DNA of 64,000 bases from CBDEGR01 sp965237895 (lineage in GTDB: Bacteria; Acidobacteriota; Terriglobia; UBA7540; JAPUME01), in NCBI GenBank assembly GCA_965237895.1, contig CBDEGR010000002.1, positions 558,001 to 622,000 of the forward strand, given 5' to 3'. Positions 9,947 through 17,566 of this stretch are shown piece after piece. The notes under the pieces were generated by a model. That model ran no database searches. It was not told the origin of the DNA and was given only the letters and a program-made list of their open reading frames with translations. Position numbers and translations under genes: made by a program. The stretch's first letter is position 1; each line of letters starts with the position of its first letter.

Positions 9947-10274
9947 CGCACCTGTCGCCGCCAAGCGGCGGATCGGGAACAGGTTCCCGCCTCCTCCACT
10001 ATTTCTCCACGAACCGGGTCGATTCGAGGGGACTCAGGCGGAGACCAGTAGACTCGACGGCTGCCGACAAACGCTTGACGTCGAACGTGTTTGACCACAA
10101 ACTACGCGTCGTCAGTCAGTTACCGAAACACGGTCGAATGGGTTCGACTCCCTGCGCCTCCACCACTGCCACTGTATGAGAAGTGTTTCCGCTGTGCCAG
10201 CATCGTCCAAGGTAGCGTGCGGCTCGCTCCGCAAACCGCCAGCGTGTTTCACCCTCGCTGATCATAGCGCCGCC
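9947..10274. other. 328 base gap with a tRNA/tmRNA-like 3' end
   Basis: No coding frame is convincing between the right end of IS-B and the repeats before the MltF-like gene. The only recognisable element is the tRNA-like 3' end at 10131-10165, described separately. The rest looks like unassigned flanking sequence. Confidence 0.5.
10131..10165 (+). ncRNA. Probable 3' remnant of tmRNA (ssrA) or a tRNA, possible attachment site
   Basis: The sequence GGGTTCGACTCCC followed by GCGCCTCCACCA matches the T-arm and 3' acceptor of tmRNA, which ends in CGCCTCCACCA in most bacteria. The T stem is partly mismatched and no 5' half or tag-peptide reading frame is visible upstream. IS-B ends only 185 bases before it, too close for a whole tmRNA. 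Integrative elements often leave such 3' copies as attachment sites. A decayed tRNA 3' end is the alternative. Confidence 0.45.
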
Positions 10275-10290
10275 TTCAGGCTTTGGGTGC

Positions 10291-10435
10291 GGCGGATGAA
10301 AAGACGAGCTATCGTGATATCTTCGAGCAGATTCACCGGAATGGCAGGAGAGCGTCTTCAGGGTTGCGGCGGATGAAAAGACGAGCTATCGTGATATCTT
10401 CGAGCAGATTCACCGGAATGGCAGGAGAGCGTCTT
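10291..10435 (+). repeat. Two 68 bp direct repeats at 77 bp spacing
   Basis: The same 68 bases, starting GGCGGATGAAAAGACGAGCT and ending GGAGAGCGTCTT, occur at 10291-10358 and 10368-10435. A third partial unit (GGCGGATGAGAAGACAGCC) begins at 10445, overlapping the likely start of the next gene. The tandem copies duplicate the translation-start region. Confidence 0.85.
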
Positions 10436-10450
10436 GAGGCGTTGCGGCGG

Positions 10451-12583
10451 ATGAGAAGACAGCCTACAACGGCAGCGGGGCCATCATGGTCGGTGCCGCG
10501 TGGCGCGGTGTTTCTGGTCGCGCTGTTGACGATGGCCTGTCAGGCGGCGACGGACGTCGAGGAACGAGATGGGGAGTCGGTGCCGGCGGTCATTGACCAA
10601 GGCGATCTCCCGAGCATCAGAGCGCGAGGCACGCTCCGCGTGCTGGTGGGCGCAAGCGGCGAAGAGGAGTTTCTTCCGAGGCAGGGGATGCCAGCATCCC
10701 TGGACAAGACCCTGGCGGAAGAACTCGCCGGACGCCTGGGCGTCGACATGGAGTTCGTCCTCGTCGACCGCCGCGACGAGCTCATCCCGATGCTGGTGGA
10801 GGGGAAGGGCGATCTCGTGGCCGCTCAGCTCACGGTCACCGACAAGCGAGAGCAACAGGTTGCGTTCGCGCGACCAACAGCAACTGTTGAGGAATGGGTC
10901 GTTGGACAAAGGGGCGCCGAGAACCTTCCTCGATCTCCGGTAGCGCTCGCGGGACGTGAGGTCCACGTCCGGCCGAGCTCGTCGTTCGCGGAGACCTTGG
11001 AAGCGCTGCAGGGCTCGGACATCGCCACGTTAAAGGTGGTCTTTGTAGAAGAGCATCTGGACACCGAGTCGATCGTCTATGAAGTGACACAGGGCAAGCG
11101 ACCGCTCACCGTCGTCGATAGCCACACCCTCGATGCTATCCAGGCGTATACCGACGCCGTTGAGCCTTTGTTCAAGATCGCCGAGGGACGCCAGATCGCC
11201 TGGGCCGTCCGCCGGCAGAACCCAGAGCTGCTGGCAGCCACCAACACCTTCCTCGTCGAGAAGTCCTTGACCGGACATACCAATGAACGCTTCCTTGGCG
11301 ATCTCGAGGGCATCCGGGAACGGGGCGTGCTGCGGGTGCTCACCCGCAACAATCCAGTGACCTATTATCTTTACCGAGGTCGGCCGATGGGCTTCGACTT
11401 CGAGTTGGCGAAGCTCATCGCCGAGGATCTCGACGTGCGTCTGGCGATGGTTGTGCCACCTTCCCGTGACCAGTTGATCCCGTGGCTCTTGGAAGGCCGT
11501 GGCGACATCATTGCAGCCTCGTTCACGATCACCGAGGAGCGCGGCGCGCACGTAGCATTCAGTCAGCCATATCTCTTCGTCGATGAGATGGTCGTGAGCC
11601 GGGCGGGGGATCCCCCGATGACCACCCTGGCTGACCTGAAGGGCACGACGCTCCACGTGCGCAGGTCGTCGAGTTACTACGACACGCTCGAGCGCCTGCA
11701 GGGCGACTACGGCCCGTTCACGATCGTCGAGGCCCCCGAAGATCTCGAAACCGAGCAGCTCATCGGCATGGTCGCTCGTGGCGAGATACCGCTCACTGTG
11801 AGCGACAGTCACATTCTCAACGTCGAGCTGACGTATCGTGACGAGATCGTTGGCGCGCTGACGCTCTCTCGCGGCAGAGACGACGAGAAGGCGATCGCCT
11901 TTGCCGTACGCCCGCAGAATACCGAGCTCGCAGCGTACCTCGATGGTTTCGTGAAGAAGACTTATCGCGGCCTGGAATACAACCTGGCGAGGAAAGCCTA
12001 TTTCGAGGACAAGCACCGGATCGCGGTTGCGACAACGCGTCGGACCGGCGTGAGCGGCGAGCTGTCACCCTACGACGGCGTCATCAGGAAGTACTCCGAA
12101 AGCTACGGGCTCGACTGGCGGCTGATGGCGGCCCAGGCGTTTCACGAGAGCGGCTTCGATCCGAACGCGAAGAGCTGGGTCGGCGCGTTAGGGCTCTTCC
12201 AGGTCATGCCCGCGACCGGACAGGAAATGGGCATCACGGAGCTGGTCGATCCGCCAGAGGGCGGGGTGCGTGCCGGGATTATGTACCTGGATCGGCAGAT
12301 CAAGCGCATGGATCCCACGATCCCCTTCAGGCAGCGGGTGCGCTTCGCCCTAGCCGCCTACAACGTTGGGTACGGTCACCTCGTCGATGCACGACGCCTC
12401 GCGGCTGAGATCGGGCTGGATCCCGATCGCTGGTTTGGGAACGTCGAGAACGCCATCGCTCTGCTGGAGGATCCCCAGTATCACACGAAGGCGCGCTACG
12501 GCTATTGCCGGGGCACGGAGCCGGCACTGTACGTCTCTCGTATCCAGAACACGTACGACAACTACGTCAAGATCGTGCAGTAG
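10451..12583 (+). CDS. MltF-like lipoprotein: two SBP_bac_3 domains plus lytic transglycosylase domain
   Basis: From the ATG at 10451 the product is 710 residues. A lipoprotein signal peptide (GAVFLVALLTMAC) has its lipobox Cys at residue 30. Two tandem periplasmic solute-binding-type domains follow (about 58-285 and 287-515), each starting with RGxLRVL. The last 170 residues form an SLT lytic transglycosylase domain with the catalytic Glu in FHESGF near residue 566 and GLFQVMPATG. E. coli MltF has one such binding domain, whereas this protein has two. It should cleave peptidoglycan at the cell envelope. Earlier in-frame ATGs in the upstream direct repeats would add a charged extension and weaken the signal peptide. 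Confidence 0.85.
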   Translation: MRRQPTTAAGPSWSVPRGAVFLVALLTMACQAATDVEERDGESVPAVIDQGDLPSIRARGTLRVLVGASGEEEFLPRQGMPASLDKTLAEELAGRLGVDMEFVLVDRRDELIPMLVEGKGDLVAAQLTVTDKREQQVAFARPTATVEEWVVGQRGAENLPRSPVALAGREVHVRPSSSFAETLEALQGSDIATLKVVFVEEHLDTESIVYEVTQGKRPLTVVDSHTLDAIQAYTDAVEPLFKIAEGRQIAWAVRRQNPELLAATNTFLVEKSLTGHTNERFLGDLEGIRERGVLRVLTRNNPVTYYLYRGRPMGFDFELAKLIAEDLDVRLAMVVPPSRDQLIPWLLEGRGDIIAASFTITEERGAHVAFSQPYLFVDEMVVSRAGDPPMTTLADLKGTTLHVRRSSSYYDTLERLQGDYGPFTIVEAPEDLETEQLIGMVARGEIPLTVSDSHILNVELTYRDEIVGALTLSRGRDDEKAIAFAVRPQNTELAAYLDGFVKKTYRGLEYNLARKAYFEDKHRIAVATTRRTGVSGELSPYDGVIRKYSESYGLDWRLMAAQAFHESGFDPNAKSWVGALGLFQVMPATGQEMGITELVDPPEGGVRAGIMYLDRQIKRMDPTIPFRQRVRFALAAYNVGYGHLVDARRLAAEIGLDPDRWFGNVENAIALLEDPQYHTKARYGYCRGTEPALYVSRIQNTYDNYVKIVQ

Positions 12584-12599
12584 CGCACGTGGGAGCACT

Positions 12600-12951
12600 G
12601 GGTCAGCCAGATCTCCAGGGTGCTTCCGGCAGGAGTATCCGATCTTCGACGTCCCGATGGACCATGCGATCTTTCGAAGCCTGCTCCAGGTGGATGACAT
12701 CCCTCGGATCCCCCCATTCAGTACGGAGGCAGAGCGGCGGCGGCACGTCGGACCAAGGCTACTCGAGCGAAGGCCAGCGTTTTCGAGGCATCGCCGACGA
12801 GCACGGCCGGCTCATGGTTGTCATGTCCCATAGCACCGACATTGCCGACGGCGGAGAGCGCGAAGTGGAGAACTACGAGTTCTTCCGCCTGTTTTCGATG
12901 GATTCCTACGCCATGTCGATCGACGTCCTTCTCTACACGATGTTGCCTTGA
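12600..12951 (+). pseudogene. DUF4159 C-terminal remnant, frameshifted
   Basis: One frame gives YPIFDVPMDHAIFRSLLQVD and a second, beginning near 12760, gives GQRFRGIADEHGRLMVVMSH and then VENYEFFRLFS, ending at a TGA at 12951. Together these are the end of a DUF4159 protein, a family of unknown function common in Acidobacteriota and Planctomycetes. The N-terminal part is missing. The TGA overlaps the TTG start of the next gene. Confidence 0.65.
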
Positions 12952-13631
12952 CCCAGCCCTTCCTGGCCAGCGTCGAGGTGAACCCCGAGGCCCCATCCGT
13001 CGCGTCCGTGATCTGGATGCACGGTCTGGGCGCCAACGGATACGATTTCGCATCCGTGCCGCCGCAGCTTGGGCTGCCGAGCGAGCTCGCCGTGAGGTAC
13101 GTCTTTCCCCACGCCCCGAGCATTCCGGTGACGATCAATCAGGGCTGCATCATGCCAGCCTGGTACGACATCAAGAGCTTCGACGCGAGAGGACAAGACG
13201 AGCCCGGTATTCGGCGGAACGCTGGGGGCATTCGGCAGCTCATCGCCCGGGAAGTGGAAGGCGGGGTTGCGCCAGGGAAGATCGTGGTGGCGGGGTTCTC
13301 TCAAGGGGGAGCCATGGCGTTGTTCACCGGGCTGCGTCACCCGCAGACGCTGGCGGGTATTATGGTGCTCTCAGCCTACCTCGTGCTTGCCGAGACGCTG
13401 GCCGCAGAGGCCAGCGAGGCCAACTGGCGGACGCCCATCTTCCAGGCCCATGGGTCGTCTGACCCGACGGTGCCGATCGAGCTGGGGACGCTGACCCGAG
13501 ATGGGCTGGCGGATGCAGGCTACGCCGTAGAATGGCACGAGTACCCGATGCAACATCAAGTCTGTCCGGAGGAGCTCCACGACATAGGTCGTTGGTTGAC
13601 CAAGGTGCTGCGATTTGACCGCGAGACGTAA
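12948..13631 (+). CDS. Carboxylesterase/phospholipase-type alpha/beta hydrolase
   Basis: This 227 residue protein belongs to the cytosolic carboxylesterase group: IWMHGLGANGYDF (oxyanion region), nucleophile elbow GFSQGGAM, acid residue in HGSSDPTVPI and catalytic His in EYPMQHQVCPEE. It lacks a signal peptide. The start is a TTG overlapping the stop of the preceding DUF4159 remnant (TTGA), and no better upstream start exists. The family hydrolyses short-chain esters or acyl-protein thioesters; the actual substrate cannot be read from sequence. Confidence 0.85.
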   Translation: MTQPFLASVEVNPEAPSVASVIWMHGLGANGYDFASVPPQLGLPSELAVRYVFPHAPSIPVTINQGCIMPAWYDIKSFDARGQDEPGIRRNAGGIRQLIAREVEGGVAPGKIVVAGFSQGGAMALFTGLRHPQTLAGIMVLSAYLVLAETLAAEASEANWRTPIFQAHGSSDPTVPIELGTLTRDGLADAGYAVEWHEYPMQHQVCPEELHDIGRWLTKVLRFDRET

Positions 13632-13804
13632 GAACAAGACGAGGCGAGACCCCGCGCGTAGCCCGTCGCGGCAGCCAGCCGCTCGACCCGCGTCGCGAGC
13701 GTCGAAGTTGTGGCTGGTGGCTGGCGCGGCGGCGGTGATGATGTGGGGGGGTGGGTCTTGTGGTCTTCGTCTTCGAGCGGCGCATCGGAATCCGCCACGG
13801 ATGT
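13615..13804 (+). pseudogene. 5' fragment of an unrecognised membrane protein cut by IS-C
   Basis: A frame overlapping the end of the esterase encodes a basic N-terminus (RRKNKTRRDPARSPS) followed by a single hydrophobic segment (LWLVAGAAAVMMWGGG). It is interrupted at 13805 by the end of an IS3-type remnant. The layout of a basic tail plus one membrane helix is plausible for a small anchored protein, but no family is recognisable. Confidence 0.3.
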
Positions 13805-14324
13805 TGACCTGCCGGCTTTCTTCGGACCACCGATTACTGGAGAACAGCGCCAGTCGGCATGGTTAAGTCGCTCTCGTGTTCTTCTTGGTCAGCGTGAGCC
13901 GGCATCGCCGGCGAGCGCCCTCCGTCATCCGAGCCAGCACTGAGCTGCGCCGTGAACTCGGCTGGCGTCAGATAGCCAAGGCTCGAGTGCGGACGCACTT
14001 CGTTGTCGTGCTGTCGCCACTGCTCGATCCCGACCTTCGCGTCCATGCGGTTCCGAAACCACTGAAGGCGCAGGAACTCGTCGCGGAACTTCCCGTTGAA
14101 CGATTCGTCGGTGGCATGCTGCCACGGCTTCCCCGGGTCGATCAGCGCCGTGTCAATGCCCGCGTCACCGAGCCAGCGCAAGATGGCGGTGGCCACGAAC
14201 TCCGGCCCGTTGTCCGACCGCAGGTGCCGCGGCGCGCCGTGCACGCTGACGAGCTGCGCGAGGACCTCGATCACCCGACGGGAGCGGATGCCGCCGGCCA
14301 CGTCAATCGCTAGGCATTCACGGG
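13805..14324 (-). mobile_element. IS-C copy 1, remnant of an IS3-family element
   Basis: The end TGACCTGCCGGCTTTCTTCG and the following sequence recur at 60481 in a longer but also incomplete, diverged copy. Bases 13834-14301 encode the transposase C-terminus: HLRSDNGPEF, HATDESFNGKFRDE and PHSSLGYLTPAEF. The other end is lost: homology to the second copy stops where a dispersed repeat starts at 14325. Confidence 0.8.
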
Positions 14325-14417
14325 TCCAGGTGCCCCGTCCCGGTTGCGATTCCCCAATCAGGCTTGCCGCCTACGACCGGAGAACGGGTGTGGGGTGCGC
14401 CATTTGCCGCTGGTGAC
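14325..14417 (+). repeat. Dispersed repeat R1 (inverted partner at 15986-16076)
   Basis: About 90 bases starting TCCAGGTGCCCCGTCCCGGT and containing TTCCCCAATC and GGCTTGCCGCCT recur in reverse orientation at 15986-16076 with scattered substitutions. The pair flanks the SAM methyltransferase gene and the 82 residue small-protein gene. No coding function is evident. Confidence 0.75.
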
Positions 14418-14541
14418 CAGACCGATCTTTTGTATCATGCAAGACAGAAGGGAAGGCAAGATACCTGAGGCCGGTGAGGGAGTGTACGCTATTGGGGGTC
14501 ACTCTTCCATCGGCCTCGAAAGGATTGCAGTCGGCCGGGGC

Positions 14542-15252
14542 TCACTTCTTGCGTCCTACCAGAAGGGTGTTTGGGCAATCCCGCCAGATACATTCAGCAT
14601 AAAATTTAGCTTTGCGCATGGCAGCGAGTTCGTCGTCGAGTGGAAAGTAGGTGTCCTCCGCCGACCACTCGGCGAAGTGCTCATAGGCGCGCTGTTCGTC
14701 GATGCCGCACGAAACCAGGTGGGTGGCCCATAGACGGTAGGAGCGCGCGCGCGCCACCGGGTGTGCGCTGATGATCACGTCGGCGTTCACGAATACGCCG
14801 CCGGGGCGGAGCGCCCGGTAAATGCGTTCATATAGAGTGAGTTTGCGTTCCATGGTGGGGACGTGGTGCAGGGCCAGGGAAGCGGCCACGGCATCGCATT
14901 CGAGGAGCGGAGCATCGAACGAACGGCGGCGGCAACGCGCGCGGGTTCCAAATCGCTTGAGCCGGATGCGCGCCTGGGCCAGCATCTCCGGATCTATGTC
15001 CACAGCTTCAACGGAACCGACGCTTTCATGTTCCAGCACCGCTTCGGCCAAGGCACCCGTTCCCGCGCCGAGGTCAAGCACCAGGGTTGGGCGGGCACCG
15101 GCGATTTCGTTTGCGGCCCTGGTCAATCCTTCTTCGTAGCCTGGGATGAACTTGCGGATGGTATCGTCGTAGGCATCAATCTTAAGGCGAAGATGACTGC
15201 GGACGGAGTGGCTCATAATTTGATCGTAGGCCGATGGTTCATAAACGCTCAC
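14542..15252 (-). CDS. Class I SAM-dependent methyltransferase
   Basis: This 236 residue cytoplasmic protein has motif I VLDLGAGTGALAEAVL (residues 57-72), an acidic motif II (EAVDIDPEM), the post-I segment AVAASLALHHVP and LRPGGVFVNADV near residue 150. This is the standard UbiE/MenG-like small-molecule methyltransferase pattern. The start is a GTG at 15252; an ATG ten codons further in is a possible alternative. It stands alone between two inverted repeat copies, with no biosynthetic neighbours to suggest a substrate. Confidence 0.82.
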   Translation of the reverse strand: MSVYEPSAYDQIMSHSVRSHLRLKIDAYDDTIRKFIPGYEEGLTRAANEIAGARPTLVLDLGAGTGALAEAVLEHESVGSVEAVDIDPEMLAQARIRLKRFGTRARCRRRSFDAPLLECDAVAASLALHHVPTMERKLTLYERIYRALRPGGVFVNADVIISAHPVARARSYRLWATHLVSCGIDEQRAYEHFAEWSAEDTYFPLDDELAAMRKAKFYAECIWRDCPNTLLVGRKK

Positions 15253-15477
15253 GTGCAGAACTTCTTTGCATCATCAAGTGGCATTGGTGCATGAATCGGC
15301 ATAAGCAAGCACGCTGGAAACGCTTGTGAAACTGCAGGTTGGCTTATTCCAGGCTTGTTCTGGCTTAACTTGGCCTATTCATAAACGCAGACTGAGCCGC
15401 CCGCAATTCATATTCAGCGTAATGTAAAGCAGGCTCTGTTCAACCATCAAGACGTGTCAGGCTCACTTGTGAAGGTT

Positions 15478-15512
15478 CGGAGAGCGGCGGGTACCGGCCC
15501 CGCCGCTCTCCG
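15478..15512 (-). terminator. Strong hairpin after the 82 residue gene (copy 1)
   Basis: CGGAGAGCGGCGGG pairs with CCCGCCGCTCTCCG, a 14 bp stem with a short loop, 15 bases after the stop of the small gene. A related hairpin with a shorter stem sits at the same place after the second copy (27318-27340). No long T tract follows. Confidence 0.55.
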
Positions 15513-15526
15513 ATGCCTGCCGCACA

Positions 15527-15775
15527 CTAGGACTCCGCCTCCGGCTGTTCTTCCTGCTGAAGCTCGAAGATGCGCGAGCGGGCCTGATCGGCCACTTTCG
15601 CCAGCACCAACAGGTCGTTGCGACCAAAGCTCTGCGTCCTCTTCCATTTCTCGCCGTCCCTGTAGAGACGGGAGAAGGTGACATTGTGCCTCGTGCGGCC
15701 TTCGGTTTTGTTCGGCCAAATCGCAGCCTTGACGCGACCGATACGGACTTCAGCAACGGGTTTGGGGTTAGCCAT
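15527..15775 (-). CDS. Conserved 82 residue small protein, copy 1
   Basis: The protein begins MANPKPVAEVRIGRVKAAIW and contains TRHNVTFSRLYRDGEKWKRT and NDLLVLAKVADQARSRIFEL. A close paralogue lies at 27359-27607 (about 80% identical by eye). A near-perfect AGGAGG Shine-Dalgarno precedes the ATG by 8 bases. The beta-rich start and helical end faintly recall PC4-like single-strand-binding domains, but I cannot confirm this. Both copies have the same upstream hairpin and a downstream hairpin, so each is a self-contained transcription unit. Confidence 0.8.
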   Translation of the reverse strand: MANPKPVAEVRIGRVKAAIWPNKTEGRTRHNVTFSRLYRDGEKWKRTQSFGRNDLLVLAKVADQARSRIFELQQEEQPEAES

Positions 15776-15800
15776 GACCTGTTTCCTCCTTTTGAAGTTA

Positions 15801-15852
15801 AGGGTTTGTGAGCGTTTCCGCTCACCCCGAATGGCGGAAACGGCCAAACCCT
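15801..15852 (-). promoter_or_regulatory. Conserved leader hairpin of the 82 residue gene (copy 1)
   Basis: AGGGTTTG (15801-15808) pairs with CAAACCCT (15845-15852), and inside it CGTTTCCGC pairs with GCGGAAACG around a loop of about 12 bases. The hairpin lies between the likely promoter and the Shine-Dalgarno. The second copy has both stems unchanged and one extra base in the loop, which suggests that the structure is conserved. Confidence 0.65.
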
Positions 15853-15985
15853 GACGCGGGAGGAACAGCGCCGCCGAAGCCGGTTCGGGCAGGGCCGACA
15901 AGGGCAACAGCGAGTGCCAAACGCCGGAAGGCGAGGGGACCGTTCTGGCGCGAGTGTTGCGTCGGACCCACCGGCACCGGCGAAG

Positions 15986-16076
15986 GTCAGCGGCAAATAG
16001 CGCAATCCCATACCCGTCTTCCGGTCGGAGGCGGCAAGCCCGATTGGGGAATTGCAACCGGGACGGGGTACCTGGA
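15986..16076 (-). repeat. Dispersed repeat R2 (inverted copy of R1)
   Basis: Read on the minus strand this segment matches R1 at 14325-14417 with roughly 10-15 substitutions over 90 bases. Its position defines a 1.75 kb unit bounded by inverted repeats. Confidence 0.75.
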
Positions 16077-16381
16077 ACCGGACGCGCCATGCTCCGGCGA
16101 ATGGAACGCAGCGCGATGGGAATGGCAGGATAGATTCTTGCCAAACTGAACGGTGTGGGCCCACAAGCTTCATTTCAGCAGGAAGCCTCGCCAGGATAAC
16201 ACGCGCATCAGCGAGGGTCATCCTGCCCGCCGCTTGGGGAAGTAGGCCTCCCGAACAAGGCCGATAGTCCCCACAAGGGGCCTAGTGTTTACCTATGGTC
16301 CAGCCTGGATGGCGTGGGGTGTCCCTTGATTCGGTCAGCGGCCTCGGACGACGGTCCAGGTAACACGGTCCAGGTAACGTA
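16077..16381. other. 305 base gap without a supported gene
   Basis: Reading frames here are short or antisense-like. The only pattern is a perfect tandem 14-mer ACGGTCCAGGTAAC at 16351-16378. I see no promoter or RNA structure beyond that. Confidence 0.4.
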
Positions 16382-16406
16382 GAAAAGCGGCGGTCACAGA
16401 CCGCCG
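16382..16406 (-). terminator. Rho-independent terminator after the rhodanese gene
   Basis: On the minus strand CGGCGGTC and GACCGCCG form an 8 bp stem with a 3 base loop followed by CTTTTCT. It lies about 30 bases beyond the TAG at 16435, the stop reached if the in-frame TGA of the rhodanese gene is read through. Confidence 0.65.
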
Positions 16407-16434
16407 TTTGTGACATGTCCCGACTGGGAATCTA

Positions 16435-16875
16435 CTACGGCTTCGGCCGGATCGATCCTTCCGCCGGCCGATCTACCTTCTCAACGACCTTCTGACCTTC
16501 TTTCTTCCAATCCCGAATGCCGCAAAACTGACCTGCTTTGTAGCCCGCTCTGACGAATTTCTCGGCAGCGCGCGACGCGCGCCCTCCACCCCCTCAGTGG
16601 AAGACAAGCCGGATATTCTTGGGGATGTCCTTCATCCGCTTGTGCAGCTCGGCCACCGGGATGTGGATGGCACCGGGGATCGCACCGTCCCTTTTCATTT
16701 CCCAGTCCTCGCGGACATCGATCAAGAGGAACTTCTCGCCGCTGTTGAGCTTCTTCTTCAGCTCCGAAATGGCAATGCGTTCCGTCTTCTTTTCCTGGGT
16801 CAATGCCACACGTGGTGCGAATGTCAGAGCTATGATAACCGTTGCGACCACAATGGCCACCATTCTTCTGGCCAT
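16435..16875 (-). CDS. Secreted rhodanese-like protein with in-frame TGA at the catalytic Cys codon
   Basis: From the ATG at 16875 (GGAGGT upstream) the product has a signal peptide (MVAIVVATVIIALTF) and a rhodanese domain: KFLLIDVREDWEM, GAIPGAIHIPVAEL and IPKNIRLVFH. At 16596-16594 the codon is TGA. The same frame then continues as GGGGRASRAAEKFVRAGY and GIRDWKKEG, the normal end of a rhodanese domain, to a TAG at 16435. The TGA takes the place of the active-site Cys of the CxxGxR loop (residue 94 of 146). A 7 bp hairpin with loop GTC begins 10 bases after the TGA. Either the codon encodes selenocysteine or the gene carries a nonsense mutation; if TGA stops translation, the product lacks the active site. 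Rhodaneses transfer sulfane sulfur. Confidence 0.7.
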
Positions 16876-17346
16876 CTGCACCTCCCACACGATTCTACAC
16901 GATTCAGGATCATTCGAGTTCAGACGATCGAGGCCTCCTCACGGTAGACCACAATGCCAGCGCAGCCTACCACCGAGTCCCGGCCTGCCCCAGCGTCGGC
17001 GCTGGTCGCGTAACGTCGGTCTGGTTATCCAGGTCCACCGCCTGTCGGCCTTGTGGACACTTGCACTGAATAGCGCAGCCTTAGCGCTTCTCGGCGACCA
17101 GATCGATACCGGTATCAGCACCATCGAATCCAGGTTTCAGGGCCGCCCATTCGGACCACAGCCAGACACGGGAGAACCGCTCCTTGTAAAGGGTCGACTA
17201 AGAGAGTCCGTGCTACGGTTGGCGAAGATATCCTCTTCGGAAACTTGGAGGACACCCATGATAGGTGGCCCTTTGGCGCGCGCAGGACTCCCCCAAGGGG
17301 CTCCCAGGTACGGCTCAGGCGCTCTGGTTTATGGGTATAGTCCCCA
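16876..17346. other. Gap of about 470 bases without a supported gene
   Basis: The sequence between the rhodanese start and the integrase remnant shows only short overlapping frames on both strands, none with recognisable motifs. It may contain eroded integrase sequence preceding the fragment at 17347. Confidence 0.4.
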
Positions 17347-17566
17347 ATGCCCGCTATCCGAGACCGGGAGCGGCCGATGAGCGCCAATACCCTGTGGGGG
17401 GCTCTGTGGGCCCTGGACGTCCGGCCGGATCAGATGACGATGCATGGTTTCCGGGCCATGGCGAAAAGCATTCTGGATGAAGTCTTGGGATTCCGGCTCG
17501 ACTTCATCGAGCATCAACTGGCGCATGCGGTGCGGGATCCGATGAATCCGCAGAACTGCATTTACG
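17347..17566 (+). pseudogene. P4-type integrase C-terminal remnant
   Basis: The frame encodes RERPMSANTLWGALWALDV, then DQMTMHGFRAMAKSILDEV and FIEHQLAHAV. These match the HxxR box and the QLAH segment of P4-family tyrosine recombinases, with the Tyr region degraded. Nothing upstream extends the domain. It marks a former integration event. Confidence 0.65.

Noticed and set aside
15808..15846. Kissing-loop interpretation of the leader (GTTTCC against GGAAAC loops)
   Set aside because: The same bases pair better as one nested hairpin with outer and inner stems, which needs no tertiary contact.
16351..16378. Perfect tandem 14-mer ACGGTCCAGGTAAC
   Set aside because: Only two units in a gene-free stretch; no link to a promoter or gene start, so kept as a minor note.
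16481..16888. 135 codon minus-strand frame over the rhodanese gene
   Set aside because: It is the shifted shadow of the rhodanese frame with Gly/Arg-rich composition; the true frame carries all domain motifs on both sides of the TGA.
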